Positions 8,678 to 16,773 of a stretch of DNA of 64,000 nucleotides are shown here, piece after piece (position 1 is the first letter of the stretch; the number at the start of each line of letters is the position of its first letter). Made by a program: the position numbers and the translations under genes. This DNA comes from Novosphingobium panipatense (GTDB lineage Bacteria > Pseudomonadota > Alphaproteobacteria > Sphingomonadales > Sphingomonadaceae): positions 11,439 through 75,438 of the forward strand of contig NZ_MSQB01000020.1 in the NCBI RefSeq assembly GCF_002149965.1, written 5' to 3'. The notes under the pieces were generated by a model that saw only the letters and a program-made list of their open reading frames with translations, was not told where the DNA came from and did not search any database.

Positions 8678-10048
8678 ATGGAAAAAGCAATGGGTGAGCA
8701 GGGTAGGATCGTGCAGGCTGCCGAGGACCTGACCGTCCCGGTCCGCGTCCCGGCCGAGGCCTACATCTCGCCGGACTACGCCAAGGCGGAGCGTGTCAGG
8801 CTGTGGCGCAAGGTCTGGCTCCAGGCCGGGCGACTGGAAGACATCCCGGAAGTGGGCGATTTCATCACGTTCGACATCATCGACGATTCGGTGATCGTGG
8901 TCCGCGCCTCCGAAACCGAAATCCACGCCTTCCACAACGTCTGCCCGCATCGCGGCCGCAAGCTCATCGATACCCCGGCCGGAAAACGCAATGCGCGTGG
9001 GCATCGTCGCAGCTTCATCTGCGGCTATCACGGCTGGACCTTCGGGCTCGACGGAGCGAACACTTATCTGGAGCATCAGGAAGACTGGCAGGGCCATCTC
9101 TGTGCTGGCAGGGCCGACCTGGGTGTCGTCAAGGTCGATACCTGGGGCGGGTGGATCTGGATCAATCTTGACCCCGATTCGATGCCGCTGGCCGACTATC
9201 TGCACCCGGCGGCGGGCATGCTCGATCCCTACGGCCTCCAGAACATGCGCCCGCGCTGGCGCAAGTGGGTGGTGTTCGAATGCAACTGGAAGGTCGCGAT
9301 GGAAGCCTTTTGCGAGACCTACCACGTCGCCACCACGCACCCGGAATTCATGGAATTCGGCCAGTTTCGGGGCTGGGCGCGCAACCAGGGGCTCCATTCC
9401 AACATCGGCTATGATGCGCCGAAGGGGCAGGAGGAAGACTCCGGCAAACTCCGCCTCGGCGCCGGTGAAGACCCGCGCCTGACCACGGCGGAGATGCAGA
9501 ACTTCACCTGGGCCAACGCCAATACCAACACGACGATGACGCTGGTCGGCGTTGCCAACCGCCTGAAGGACGAACTGCCCGAAGGCACCCCTGCGGCGGA
9601 GGTTTCAGCCTACTGGATCGGCACCGCGCGCAAGGAAGATGCGGAGCGCGGCGTCGTCTGGGCACAAGTCGATCCGCAGCACACCGCGCAGGCGGGAACG
9701 GCTTGGCAGATCTTCCCGAACTTCCAGATCGGCCACGCGGTCAACAACATGCTCTGCTATCAGGCGCGGCCCTACGGCACCGACCCGGACAAGTGCATTT
9801 TCGAGGCCGCCGTCTACGAACTCTGGCCGGAGGGCGAGGCGCCCGAGACGGAGTGGGATTACACGCCGCCTGCCGACTGGCCGCCGGTGTTGCAGCAGGA
9901 CTTCGCGAACATGGCGGCGGTCCAGCAGGGCATGAAGAACGTCGGTTTCCGGGGCGCGCAGCCCAATCCCTATATGGAGCGATCGGTGGCATCGCTGCAC
10001 ATGAATCTCGCCCGGTTCATGGGCACCGGCTCCCCGGAGAAGTACTGA
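8678..10048 (+). CDS. Rieske non-heme iron aromatic ring-hydroxylating oxygenase, alpha subunit
   Basis: This 456-residue protein carries a Rieske [2Fe-2S] site (Cys89, His91 in CPHRGRKL; Cys115, His118 in CGYHGW) and the mononuclear iron site around His216 and His221 (ETYHVATTHPEF). The spacing between the two halves of the Rieske motif is about six residues longer than usual, with an Arg-rich insert. Such subunits hydroxylate aromatic rings or demethylate substrates, with electrons from a reductase and ferredoxin. No beta subunit, ferredoxin or reductase lies in the window, so it is either an alpha-only enzyme or borrows partners encoded elsewhere. An alternative ATG lies four codons downstream. 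Confidence 0.9.
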   Translation: MEKAMGEQGRIVQAAEDLTVPVRVPAEAYISPDYAKAERVRLWRKVWLQAGRLEDIPEVGDFITFDIIDDSVIVVRASETEIHAFHNVCPHRGRKLIDTPAGKRNARGHRRSFICGYHGWTFGLDGANTYLEHQEDWQGHLCAGRADLGVVKVDTWGGWIWINLDPDSMPLADYLHPAAGMLDPYGLQNMRPRWRKWVVFECNWKVAMEAFCETYHVATTHPEFMEFGQFRGWARNQGLHSNIGYDAPKGQEEDSGKLRLGAGEDPRLTTAEMQNFTWANANTNTTMTLVGVANRLKDELPEGTPAAEVSAYWIGTARKEDAERGVVWAQVDPQHTAQAGTAWQIFPNFQIGHAVNNMLCYQARPYGTDPDKCIFEAAVYELWPEGEAPETEWDYTPPADWPPVLQQDFANMAAVQQGMKNVGFRGAQPNPYMERSVASLHMNLARFMGTGSPEKY

Positions 10049-10056
10049 GCCGGAAC

Positions 10057-10971
10057 ATGCAGTTTCCACTGGTCCACGTAAGCTGGTCTCTGGCCGATAA
10101 TGCCCAGCGGCGGGCCTGCGATGCCTTCTTTCGCGAGGTGTTCGGGGTGAGGACCGCGCATGAGATCCTGATCACGCCGGAAACCGAGAAGATGGGGCTC
10201 GACCGCGAGGAGAGCCTGCTCATGATCGGCGACACCATGGTGATCCCCATCGCGCCGGCCGGTCGCGGGGCGCAGGAAGGCCATCCGCTGGGCGACATGC
10301 TGCGCCGCTCGGCCGCGCCGCACCGCTGGATCGGCGTGGCGCTGAAAGTCCGCGATCTGGCAGAGGCCGACGCATGGTTCGCCGCGCGCGGGTTCAAGCG
10401 GCATTACGATCCGGGGATGGAGGCGTTCTACTTCCTCGTCCCGCGCGGGCAGGTCATGGGCATGCGGCTGGAGATCGTGAAGCAGGATATGCCGGGCGAT
10501 CCGCGCCGCGATCCGTCATGGCGACCGTCCGACGATCATCGGCTCGGGATAGAAGGCCTCCAGGCTATCGGCCTTTCGTGCGACTCGCCGGAAAAGGCTG
10601 CCGAATTGTTCCACGGGAAACTTTCCTGGCCGCAGTTGGGCCCGCGCGACCTTCCCGAGGCGAAGTGTCAGGCCTTCGCGATGGGCGATGCGGTGCTGGA
10701 AGTTTTGACGGATCGCCGGGAAGACGGCCCTGTCGCGCATCATGCCCGCGACGTGAAAGGCATCTGCCACCTCGCGTTCAAGGTTCGTGATGCGCGCCGC
10801 GCGGCGCATCACTTGCGCGGCCTTGGCCTGCCGCTGATCGGCGATGTCGAGGATCGCTTCGCCATTGCGCCCGATGCCGCGCAGGGGCGGTTGATCTGGT
10901 TTACCGAAACGACGCCGCCCGGCTATCCGGCGCCGGGATCACGGCTGGCGGAGTTCGCTGCCCAGCCGTAA
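10057..10971 (+). CDS. two-domain VOC (vicinal oxygen chelate) family protein
   Basis: A 304-residue protein with four beta-alpha-beta modules, visible at VHVSWSLADN, WIGVALKVRDLAEADAWF, LQAIGLSCDSPEKAAELF and ICHLAFKVRDARRAAHHL. This is the layout of a duplicated VOC domain, as in extradiol ring-cleavage dioxygenases and glyoxalase-like enzymes. Its place eight bases after the Rieske oxygenase gene suggests that it handles the hydroxylated product, possibly by ring cleavage, but metal ligands cannot be assigned with confidence. A longer in-frame reading frame inside the Rieske gene is ignored because this ATG matches the domain start. Confidence 0.75.
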   Translation: MQFPLVHVSWSLADNAQRRACDAFFREVFGVRTAHEILITPETEKMGLDREESLLMIGDTMVIPIAPAGRGAQEGHPLGDMLRRSAAPHRWIGVALKVRDLAEADAWFAARGFKRHYDPGMEAFYFLVPRGQVMGMRLEIVKQDMPGDPRRDPSWRPSDDHRLGIEGLQAIGLSCDSPEKAAELFHGKLSWPQLGPRDLPEAKCQAFAMGDAVLEVLTDRREDGPVAHHARDVKGICHLAFKVRDARRAAHHLRGLGLPLIGDVEDRFAIAPDAAQGRLIWFTETTPPGYPAPGSRLAEFAAQP

Positions 10972-10999
10972 AACCGGCTGGGCAGACGCTCGGGCGATC

Positions 11000-11596
11000 C
11001 TACTTCGCTTCCGCCAGCAGCTTGGCGGCTTCGGGCGAGGACCAGTCGTTGCCGCCGGTATAGCGCCAGACTTCGCGGCCCTGGCTGTCGAACAGCACGG
11101 TGACCGGCAGGTTGCCGCCGTACTGGAAACCGAGGTCGCCGTTCTCGTCCACCCAGGGCTGGATATTGTCGAGCTTGCGGCGGCGCAGGATCTCGACGAC
11201 CTTGTAGGTATCGCCGGTATCCTCGGAAATCGGCAGGATCTGGACCTTGCCGTTCGGGTCCTTGGCGAGCGCTTCCAGCGTCGGCATCTCGGCGATGCAG
11301 GGGGCGCACCAGGTGGCCCAGAGGTTGATCAGCAGCGGCTTGCCCTTCAGCGACATGAGGTCGAGGCTTTCGCCGGTATTGTCCACCAGGGTCACGTCGG
11401 GCATCGGATCGCCCTTGTGCGAGCGATCGACCTTGCCAGTCGGCTTTTCGGCGGCCTGTGTTGCCGGAGCGGCGCTTTCGGAAGCCTTTTGTTGCGCGTC
11501 CTTGCCGCTTTGCCTATCGCAGCCCGCGATCAGGAGGGCGCCTGCCCCCGCGACGGAATACAGGACGAGCGACTTGAGCGATTTGGAAGACAGCAA
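11000..11596 (-). CDS. TlpA/ResA-like thiol-disulfide oxidoreductase lipoprotein
   Basis: A thioredoxin-fold protein of about 198 residues with a lipoprotein signal ending GALLIAGC, an Ala/Pro/Lys linker, and the redox motif WATWCAPC. Such periplasmic membrane-anchored reductases keep cysteines reduced for cytochrome c or copper-site assembly, which would suit the oxidase operon downstream. No ATG fits the signal peptide. TTG at 11596, preceded by GGAG at a suitable distance, is the best start, and TTG at 11611 is an alternative. The gene is divergent from argH with almost no intergenic space. Confidence 0.85.
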   Translation of the reverse strand: MLSSKSLKSLVLYSVAGAGALLIAGCDRQSGKDAQQKASESAAPATQAAEKPTGKVDRSHKGDPMPDVTLVDNTGESLDLMSLKGKPLLINLWATWCAPCIAEMPTLEALAKDPNGKVQILPISEDTGDTYKVVEILRRRKLDNIQPWVDENGDLGFQYGGNLPVTVLFDSQGREVWRYTGGNDWSSPEAAKLLAEAK

Positions 11597-11615
11597 GGCG
11601 GCGGGCTCCAACCAG

Positions 11616-12989
11616 ATGTGGGGTGGACGGTTCGAAGGTGGACCGTCTGCGATCATGCGCGAGATAAATGCCTCGATCCCCTTCGACAAGGCATTGTGGC
11701 GGCAGGACATCGCGGCCAGCAAGGCGCACGTCGCGATGCTGGGCGCCTGCGGCGTGGTTTCGGCCGAGGATGCGATCACGATTCGCGACGGTCTGGACAA
11801 GGTTGCGGCCGAGTACGAAGTCTCCGGCGTCCCAGAGAACTGGGACCTCGAGGACATCCACATGACCACCGAGGGCCGTCTGGCCGAGCTGATCGGCCCG
11901 GTCGCCGGCCGCCTGCACACGGCCCGCTCGCGCAACGACCAGGTCGCCACGGATTTCCGCCTCTGGGTGCGCGATGCTGTCGATCAGGCCGATGCGGGGC
12001 TCGAAGCGCTCCAGAAGGCGCTCGTTTCCCGCGCCGGTGAGCATGCCGATTCGATCATGCCCGGCTTCACCCATCTCCAGACCGCGCAGCCGGTGACGCT
12101 GGGCCATCACCTCATGGCCTATTACGAGATGATCGGGCGTGACCGTTCGCGCTTTGCCGATGCGCGGAGGCGCATGAACCGCAGCCCGCTCGGCGCGGCG
12201 GCGCTGGCCGGGACCGGCTTCCCGATCGACCGCACGATGACCGCGCAGGCGCTGGGCTTCGACGCGCCGACCGACAACAGCCTCGATTCGGTGTCGGACC
12301 GCGACTTCGCGCTCGATTACCTGATGGCGGCCAGCCAGTGCTCGCTGCACCTTTCGCGTCTGGCCGAAGAGTTCATCATCTGGGCCAGCCAGCCTTTCGG
12401 TTTCGTGGCGCTGCCCGATTCGCTGTCCACCGGCAGCTCGATCATGCCGCAGAAGAAGAACCCCGACGCGGCGGAACTGGTGCGCGGCCATTCGGGCCGG
12501 ATCGTCGGCTGCCTGACCAGCCTGATGATCACCATGAAGGGCCTGCCGCTGGCCTATTCGAAGGACATGCAGGACGACAAGCCGCCGGTGTTCGAGGCCG
12601 CCAGCCTGCTGGCGCTCTCCATCGCGGCGATGACCGGCATGGTCGCGGAAACCCGCTTCCGCACCGATCGCATGCGCGGCGCTGCCGAACTGGGCTTCGC
12701 CACCGCCACCGATCTGGCCGACTGGCTGGTGCGCGAAGGCAATATCCCCTTCCGCGAGGCGCACCACATCACCGGCTCCGCCGTGAAGCTGGCGGAGCAG
12801 CGCGGTGTCGCGCTCGATCAATTGCCGCTGGAAGACCTCAAGGCCATCGACAGCCGCATCGACGAGCGCGTATTCAAGGCGCTCTCGGTCGAGGCATCGG
12901 TCGCCGCGCGCAAATCGCACGGCGGCACCGCGCCCGACCAGGTACGCCTGCGCGTAGCCGAAGCCCGGCTCGCGCTCGGTCTGGAGTGA
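11616..12989 (+). CDS. argH: argininosuccinate lyase
   Basis: A 457-residue fumarase/aspartase-superfamily enzyme that splits argininosuccinate into arginine and fumarate, the last step of arginine synthesis. The N-terminus MWGGRFEGG, the HTARSRNDQ segment and the signature [12 protein letters not shown] are diagnostic. Homologues often carry a few residues before MWGGRF, and here TTG at 11583 would add SKAAGSNQ-type residues, so the start may lie upstream and overlap the divergent tlpA-like gene. It is followed five bases later by the lptM-like gene and then lysA. Confidence 0.95.
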   Translation: MWGGRFEGGPSAIMREINASIPFDKALWRQDIAASKAHVAMLGACGVVSAEDAITIRDGLDKVAAEYEVSGVPENWDLEDIHMTTEGRLAELIGPVAGRLHTARSRNDQVATDFRLWVRDAVDQADAGLEALQKALVSRAGEHADSIMPGFTHLQTAQPVTLGHHLMAYYEMIGRDRSRFADARRRMNRSPLGAAALAGTGFPIDRTMTAQALGFDAPTDNSLDSVSDRDFALDYLMAASQCSLHLSRLAEEFIIWASQPFGFVALPDSLSTGSSIMPQKKNPDAAELVRGHSGRIVGCLTSLMITMKGLPLAYSKDMQDDKPPVFEAASLLALSIAAMTGMVAETRFRTDRMRGAAELGFATATDLADWLVREGNIPFREAHHITGSAVKLAEQRGVALDQLPLEDLKAIDSRIDERVFKALSVEASVAARKSHGGTAPDQVRLRVAEARLALGLE

Positions 12990-12994
12990 GCCTG

Positions 12995-13234
12995 ATGCGC
13001 AAGACTGCCGCCCTGATCCTGCTTCTCGCGCTCTCGGCCTGCGGCCAGAGGTCGGCGCTGGCATTGAAACCGGGGCAGCAGCTTCCGCCTGCGCCTTACG
13101 GCCGCGAGCAGAAACCGGCCAGCACCGAGCTGCTCCAGACGCCGACGCTGGCGATCCCCGAACGCAGCGTCGAATTGCGCACCCGCTCGGAGCCACGGAA
13201 CGACGATCCCTTCGATCTTCCGCCTCCAGAATAA
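12995..13234 (+). CDS. lptM: small LptM/YifL-like lipoprotein
   Basis: A 79-residue lipoprotein with signal LLLALSACG; Cys is followed by GQRSALALKPG and a proline-rich tail ending DDPFDLPPPE. The short lipoprotein between argH and lysA is a conserved arrangement in proteobacteria, and the family (YifL, renamed LptM) assists maturation of the LptD/LptE lipopolysaccharide translocon. The usual CGxKGPLxxP core is only loosely matched here, so the assignment rests on context as much as sequence. The start is five bases after the argH stop. Confidence 0.65.
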   Translation: MRKTAALILLLALSACGQRSALALKPGQQLPPAPYGREQKPASTELLQTPTLAIPERSVELRTRSEPRNDDPFDLPPPE

Positions 13235-13272
13235 TTTTCAGGCTGAATAAGCTTCCAGATACCGAGACACCC

Positions 13273-14532
13273 ATGGACCATTTTGCCCTGACCAACGGCG
13301 AGCTCTTCGCCGAAGACGTGCCGCTGGCCGCGATCGCCCGCGAAGTCGGCACGCCCGTCTACGTCTATTCCCGCGCGACGCTCAGCCGCCATGCCCGCGT
13401 CTTTCGTGAGGCGCTGGCGCAGCTGCCCAGCGTCCACATCGCCTTCGCGGTGAAGTCCAACCCCAACCTCGCCGTGCTGCGCCTGCTGGCGAGCGAAGGC
13501 TACGGTGCCGACGTCGTCTCCGAAGGCGAGATGAACCGCGCGCTGGCCGCCGGAATTCCGGCAGCCGACATCGTCTTCTCGGGCGTCGGCAAGACCCGCC
13601 GCGAACTGACCGCCGCGGTCAAGGCGGGGATCGGCCAGTTCAACCTCGAAAGCGAGGAAGAGGGCGTGGAGCTGGCGGAAATCGCCGCTTCGCTGGGCAT
13701 GCGCGCGCCTTGCGCGCTGCGCGTCAACCCGGATGTGGACGCCCGCACCCACGCCAAGATCTCCACCGGCAAGGCGGACAACAAGTTCGGCGTCGCCTAT
13801 GACCGCGCGGGCGCGATCTATGCCCGCCTCTCGGGCCTGCCCGGTCTCGACATGAAGGGCCTTGCCGTCCACATCGGCAGCCAGATTTCCGACCTCGAAC
13901 CCTCGCGCCTCGCCTTCATCAAGATGGGCGAGCTGATGGAAGCGATCCGCGCCGAGGGGCATTCGGTGACGCACATGGACCTCGGCGGCGGCCTCGGCGT
14001 GCCGTACAAGGCGGGCGATTCGCTGCCGACCCCGCAGGACTACGGCGCGATGGTGACTTCGGTGGCGAAGGACTGGGGCGTCACCCTGATGTTCGAGCCG
14101 GGCCGCGTGATCACCGGCAACTCCGGCGTACTGGTGACCGAAGTGGTCCGCGTGAAGGAAGGCGTGGTGAATCCCTTCGTGGTCGTGGACGCGGCGATGA
14201 ACGATCTCGCCCGCCCCGCGATGTACGATGCCTGGCACGATTTCGCGGCGGTGAAGCCCAGCGGCAGGACGATGACCGCCAACATCGTCGGCCCGATCTG
14301 CGAAAGCTCGGATACCTTTGCGATGGGCCGCGAGATCGACGAAGTCGGCGCGGGCGATCTGGCGATCTTCCGCACGGCCGGCGCTTACGGCGCGACGATG
14401 GCGAATACCTATAACAGCCGCGCTCTGGTGCCCGAAGTCATGGTGGACGGCGACAAGTGGGCGGTCGTGGCCGCGCGTATCGAGCCCGAGACCATTCTTG
14501 CGGCCGAGACCGTGCCGGACTGGCTCGCCTGA
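13273..14532 (+). CDS. lysA: diaminopimelate decarboxylase
   Basis: A 419-residue PLP enzyme of the alanine racemase-like fold group IV, which converts meso-diaminopimelate into lysine. The PLP lysine lies in AFAVKSNPN near residue 60, the glycine-rich phosphate-binding stretch is DLGGGLGVPY, and the C-terminal substrate motif is GPICESSDTF. Length is normal for the family. It is the third gene of the argH-lptM-lysA unit, 38 bases after the lipoprotein. Confidence 0.96.
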   Translation: MDHFALTNGELFAEDVPLAAIAREVGTPVYVYSRATLSRHARVFREALAQLPSVHIAFAVKSNPNLAVLRLLASEGYGADVVSEGEMNRALAAGIPAADIVFSGVGKTRRELTAAVKAGIGQFNLESEEEGVELAEIAASLGMRAPCALRVNPDVDARTHAKISTGKADNKFGVAYDRAGAIYARLSGLPGLDMKGLAVHIGSQISDLEPSRLAFIKMGELMEAIRAEGHSVTHMDLGGGLGVPYKAGDSLPTPQDYGAMVTSVAKDWGVTLMFEPGRVITGNSGVLVTEVVRVKEGVVNPFVVVDAAMNDLARPAMYDAWHDFAAVKPSGRTMTANIVGPICESSDTFAMGREIDEVGAGDLAIFRTAGAYGATMANTYNSRALVPEVMVDGDKWAVVAARIEPETILAAETVPDWLA

Positions 14533-14545
14533 CGGCCCTGCTGCC

Positions 14546-15325
14546 ATGATCGAGAGCCTCCCGTTGTTCCACCGCATCGCCGATCGTCCGGTAGTGGTGA
14601 CCGGCAGCGGAGAGGCGGCCGAGGCGAAGCGGCGGCTGGTCGAGCGGGCCGGGGGGCAGGTCGTTCGCGACCTAGCACAGGGCATCGAACGCGGCGCGCG
14701 GATCGCCTTCATCGCGGAGGAGGACGAAGCGGTCGCCCGCGCCGCCGTCCGGCAGGCGCAGGCGGCGGGGCTGCTGGTCAATGCGCCGGACCGGCCGCTG
14801 CTTTGCGATTTCACGGTGCCTTCGATTCTCGACCGTACGCCCGTGCTCGTGGCCATCGGCACGGGCGGTGCTTCGGCGGGGCTGGCCAAGCAGCTGCGCC
14901 TGCGGCTCGAAGCCCTGCTGCCGCAATCGCTGGGCGTGCTGGCCCGCAGCCTGCTGACGGCGCGGCCCGCATTGAGGGCGCGTTTTCCCGATCCGGGCCA
15001 GCGGCGGCAGGCGCTCGACGCGGCGCTCGGGCAGGGTGGGGCGCTCGATCCCCTGGCAGAAGGCGGGCCCAATCGGGTGGCAGAGTGGTTGGCCGATGCG
15101 GCCGAGCCGGAAGGCGGCAGGGTCGAGATCGTGCTGCGCAGCGCGGACCCCGAGGACCTTACCTTGCGGGAAGCGCGGCTTCTGGGGTCGGCAGACATGC
15201 TGCTGCACGGCGCCGATGTTCCCGCTGCGATCCTGGACCGCGCCCGCGCCGATGCCGCGCGTGGCCCGATCGGCGCGCAGACCCAGGCGGCGGGCGGTCT
15301 GATCGTCGTCCTGCGGATGGGCTGA
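14546..15325 (+). CDS. precorrin-2 dehydrogenase/sirohydrochlorin ferrochelatase-like protein with truncated methyltransferase segment
   Basis: A 259-residue protein. Residues 1-190 match the N-terminal half of siroheme synthase CysG/Met8, with VVVTGSGEAAEAKRRL as the NAD motif, LCDFTVPSILDR and IGTGGASAGLAKQLR. Residues 193-259 resemble only the beginning of the uroporphyrinogen methyltransferase domain (IVLRSADPEDLTLREARLL) and then stop. It should oxidise precorrin-2 and may insert iron to make siroheme, while the methyltransferase step must be done by another protein. The gene starts 13 bases after lysA. Confidence 0.75.
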   Translation: MIESLPLFHRIADRPVVVTGSGEAAEAKRRLVERAGGQVVRDLAQGIERGARIAFIAEEDEAVARAAVRQAQAAGLLVNAPDRPLLCDFTVPSILDRTPVLVAIGTGGASAGLAKQLRLRLEALLPQSLGVLARSLLTARPALRARFPDPGQRRQALDAALGQGGALDPLAEGGPNRVAEWLADAAEPEGGRVEIVLRSADPEDLTLREARLLGSADMLLHGADVPAAILDRARADAARGPIGAQTQAAGGLIVVLRMG

Positions 15326-15340
15326 ATCTTTCTTGTTTGG

Positions 15341-15467
15341 AAAATGCCCTTTGGCATTTTCAGAGCGGCACCGGCCCACGCCCCCACCCACCACCCGCAG
15401 GATACTACCGTGGGGTGGTGGGTGGGGGCGTGGGCCGGTGCCGCAAAATCCGCCTGCGGCGGATTTT
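15341..15467. repeat. long-hairpin repeat, copy B
   Basis: Three stacked palindromes follow the siroheme-synthase-like gene. The left hairpin AAAATGCC/GGCATTTT is at 15341-15360. The core at 15365-15444 has perfect 32-bp arms and the loop GCAGGATACTACCGTG. The right hairpin AAAATCCGCC/GGCGGATTTT is at 15445-15467. The outer ends read TTTGGAAAAT and ATTTTCAAAC, like short terminal inverted repeats. It probably stops transcription from the lysA unit as well. Confidence 0.9.
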
Positions 15468-15492
15468 CAAACGGACTCTCATTACCCGCAGG

Positions 15493-15526
15493 GTTAAATC
15501 CGGGTTTATGATTTCAGGGATTTAAC
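15493..15526. other. AT-rich inverted repeat upstream of an unrecognised gene group
   Basis: GTTAAATCC and GGATTTAAC form a 9-bp inverted repeat around a 16-nt centre. It is noticeably AT-richer than its surroundings and lies before the small reading frame at 15575, so it could be an operator or an RNA hairpin. Nothing else is recognisable between 15468 and 15574. Confidence 0.35.
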
Positions 15527-15574
15527 TCATTCAAAACGCGGGCCTGCGGCATCCTCGTCCCTTGCGGCGAAGGA

Positions 15575-15781
15575 ATGCCGAAAGGGACAGACTTGCAACG
15601 ACCCGACGTGACGACACTGGATTTGCCGCAGATCGCATTCGCCGCATTGCCGGTTCTCGCCAGCTTTTCCGGGCCGAAGGCGGTAACCGGCCTGCATGGA
15701 TCGCGCGCCGATTGTTCGCGCCACGACGATAACCACGCGCTGCTCATGCCCTGCCTTTACGAGCTGCACCCCGGCACCTGA
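15575..15781 (+). CDS. possible small protein, 68 residues
   Basis: I do not recognise this short reading frame. It ends eight bases before the next gene and encodes a peptide with a hydrophobic stretch (FAALPVLASF) and a Cys/His-bearing tail (RADCSRHDDNHALLMPC). The ATG has GAAGGA directly against it, which is too close. TTG at 15593 lies five bases after AAAGGGA and could be the true start, giving 62 residues. Codon composition is moderately GC-rich at third positions. It may be a real member of the three-gene group or a chance frame. Confidence 0.35.
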   Translation: MPKGTDLQRPDVTTLDLPQIAFAALPVLASFSGPKAVTGLHGSRADCSRHDDNHALLMPCLYELHPGT

Positions 15782-15789
15782 GCGCGGCG

Positions 15790-16773
15790 ATGGACAAAGT
15801 GCATGAGGACCTGAGAGCGCTTGCCCGCAGCGATGAGGCATGGGCGCAAGGCCAGCGGGAACTGGCCAGGATCGTTTCCGAATGGCGCGCCCTGCCGCAT
15901 GTCGCCCCGGTGCTTACCGCGCTCGACCGTTTCGGGCGGGGCACAGCGCTGGAAGCCTGCGCGCCGCTGGCCGCACTGTTCGGCGCGGACGGCGATCCTG
16001 CCGGGGCTTTCGTTGACGCACTCATGACGCGGGGCGTGACGGCGCTGGCGGACCTGCCGCTGGGGCAGATGCCGTTTCGCCATGCCCACCGGCAGGAGGC
16101 GGACACCCTGCTCCTGGCCCATTCGGGAACCGCGACGCTGGCCCTGGCGGTCTATGACGGCGAGAGCCTGCGGCGTCAGCCTGAACCACGAACGGTGCAG
16201 TTCGCGCCGATGGAAGTCTGGTGGCGGGTGCTCTCCGGCAGCGGCAGAGCGGAGCGCATCGCTTGTCCGGCACCTTCCTTGCTTCCCGGCCCCTTGCTCC
16301 CCGGCACGCCGGTGGAGCTGCGCCCGGGAACCGTGCTGCACCGGGACGGCGCGCGCGAGGCGATCCAGATTCGCGGCGTGGAGGGAAGCCTGGTCATTCT
16401 GCGCCTGCAGCGGCTTGCCTCGCTGCACGAACCGGTCAGGGCGTTCGCGCTGGCGGACGGCGCGCTGCAAGGACAGTCGGCACCGACGGCGGAATTCAAC
16501 CGGCTGGAACTGGCCATGGCGGTACTGGTCGGCCTCGGGCGGCAGGATGCCGTGCCGGTGTTGTCGCGCATCGCCCATGGCACGGGGCCGGCTGTCTTGC
16601 GCTGGCAGGCCCTGCGCGCGATCCTGGCGATGGACACGCGCGCCGGGCTGGTCCTGCTGGGCGCCATGGCCGCCGGGGAGGACGGCGAGCTTGCGCAGCC
16701 CGCGCGGGATCTGCACCGCGCCCTGGTCGCGCAGTGGCCCGAGCTGGAGAAAGTCGCCCAATGGCGCGGATAA
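15790..16773 (+). CDS. hypothetical protein with possible cupin-like and HEAT-like regions
   Basis: I do not recognise this 327-residue protein. Its first 100 residues look helical, the middle (about 100-230) has alternating hydrophobic strands such as TLALAVYDGESL and VELRPGTVLHRDG typical of a beta-sandwich or cupin, and residues 235-320 form helical pairs (ELAMAVLVGLGRQDAVPVL) like short HEAT repeats. The next gene has the same three-part plan. The stop codon overlaps that gene, so both are translated from one message. No signal peptide or membrane segment is seen. Confidence 0.7.
   Translation: MDKVHEDLRALARSDEAWAQGQRELARIVSEWRALPHVAPVLTALDRFGRGTALEACAPLAALFGADGDPAGAFVDALMTRGVTALADLPLGQMPFRHAHRQEADTLLLAHSGTATLALAVYDGESLRRQPEPRTVQFAPMEVWWRVLSGSGRAERIACPAPSLLPGPLLPGTPVELRPGTVLHRDGAREAIQIRGVEGSLVILRLQRLASLHEPVRAFALADGALQGQSAPTAEFNRLELAMAVLVGLGRQDAVPVLSRIAHGTGPAVLRWQALRAILAMDTRAGLVLLGAMAAGEDGELAQPARDLHRALVAQWPELEKVAQWRG

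Noticed and set aside
13096-15387. A 763-residue minus-strand frame opposite lysA and the siroheme gene
   Set aside because: It is an antisense shadow of two recognised genes and contains no domain.
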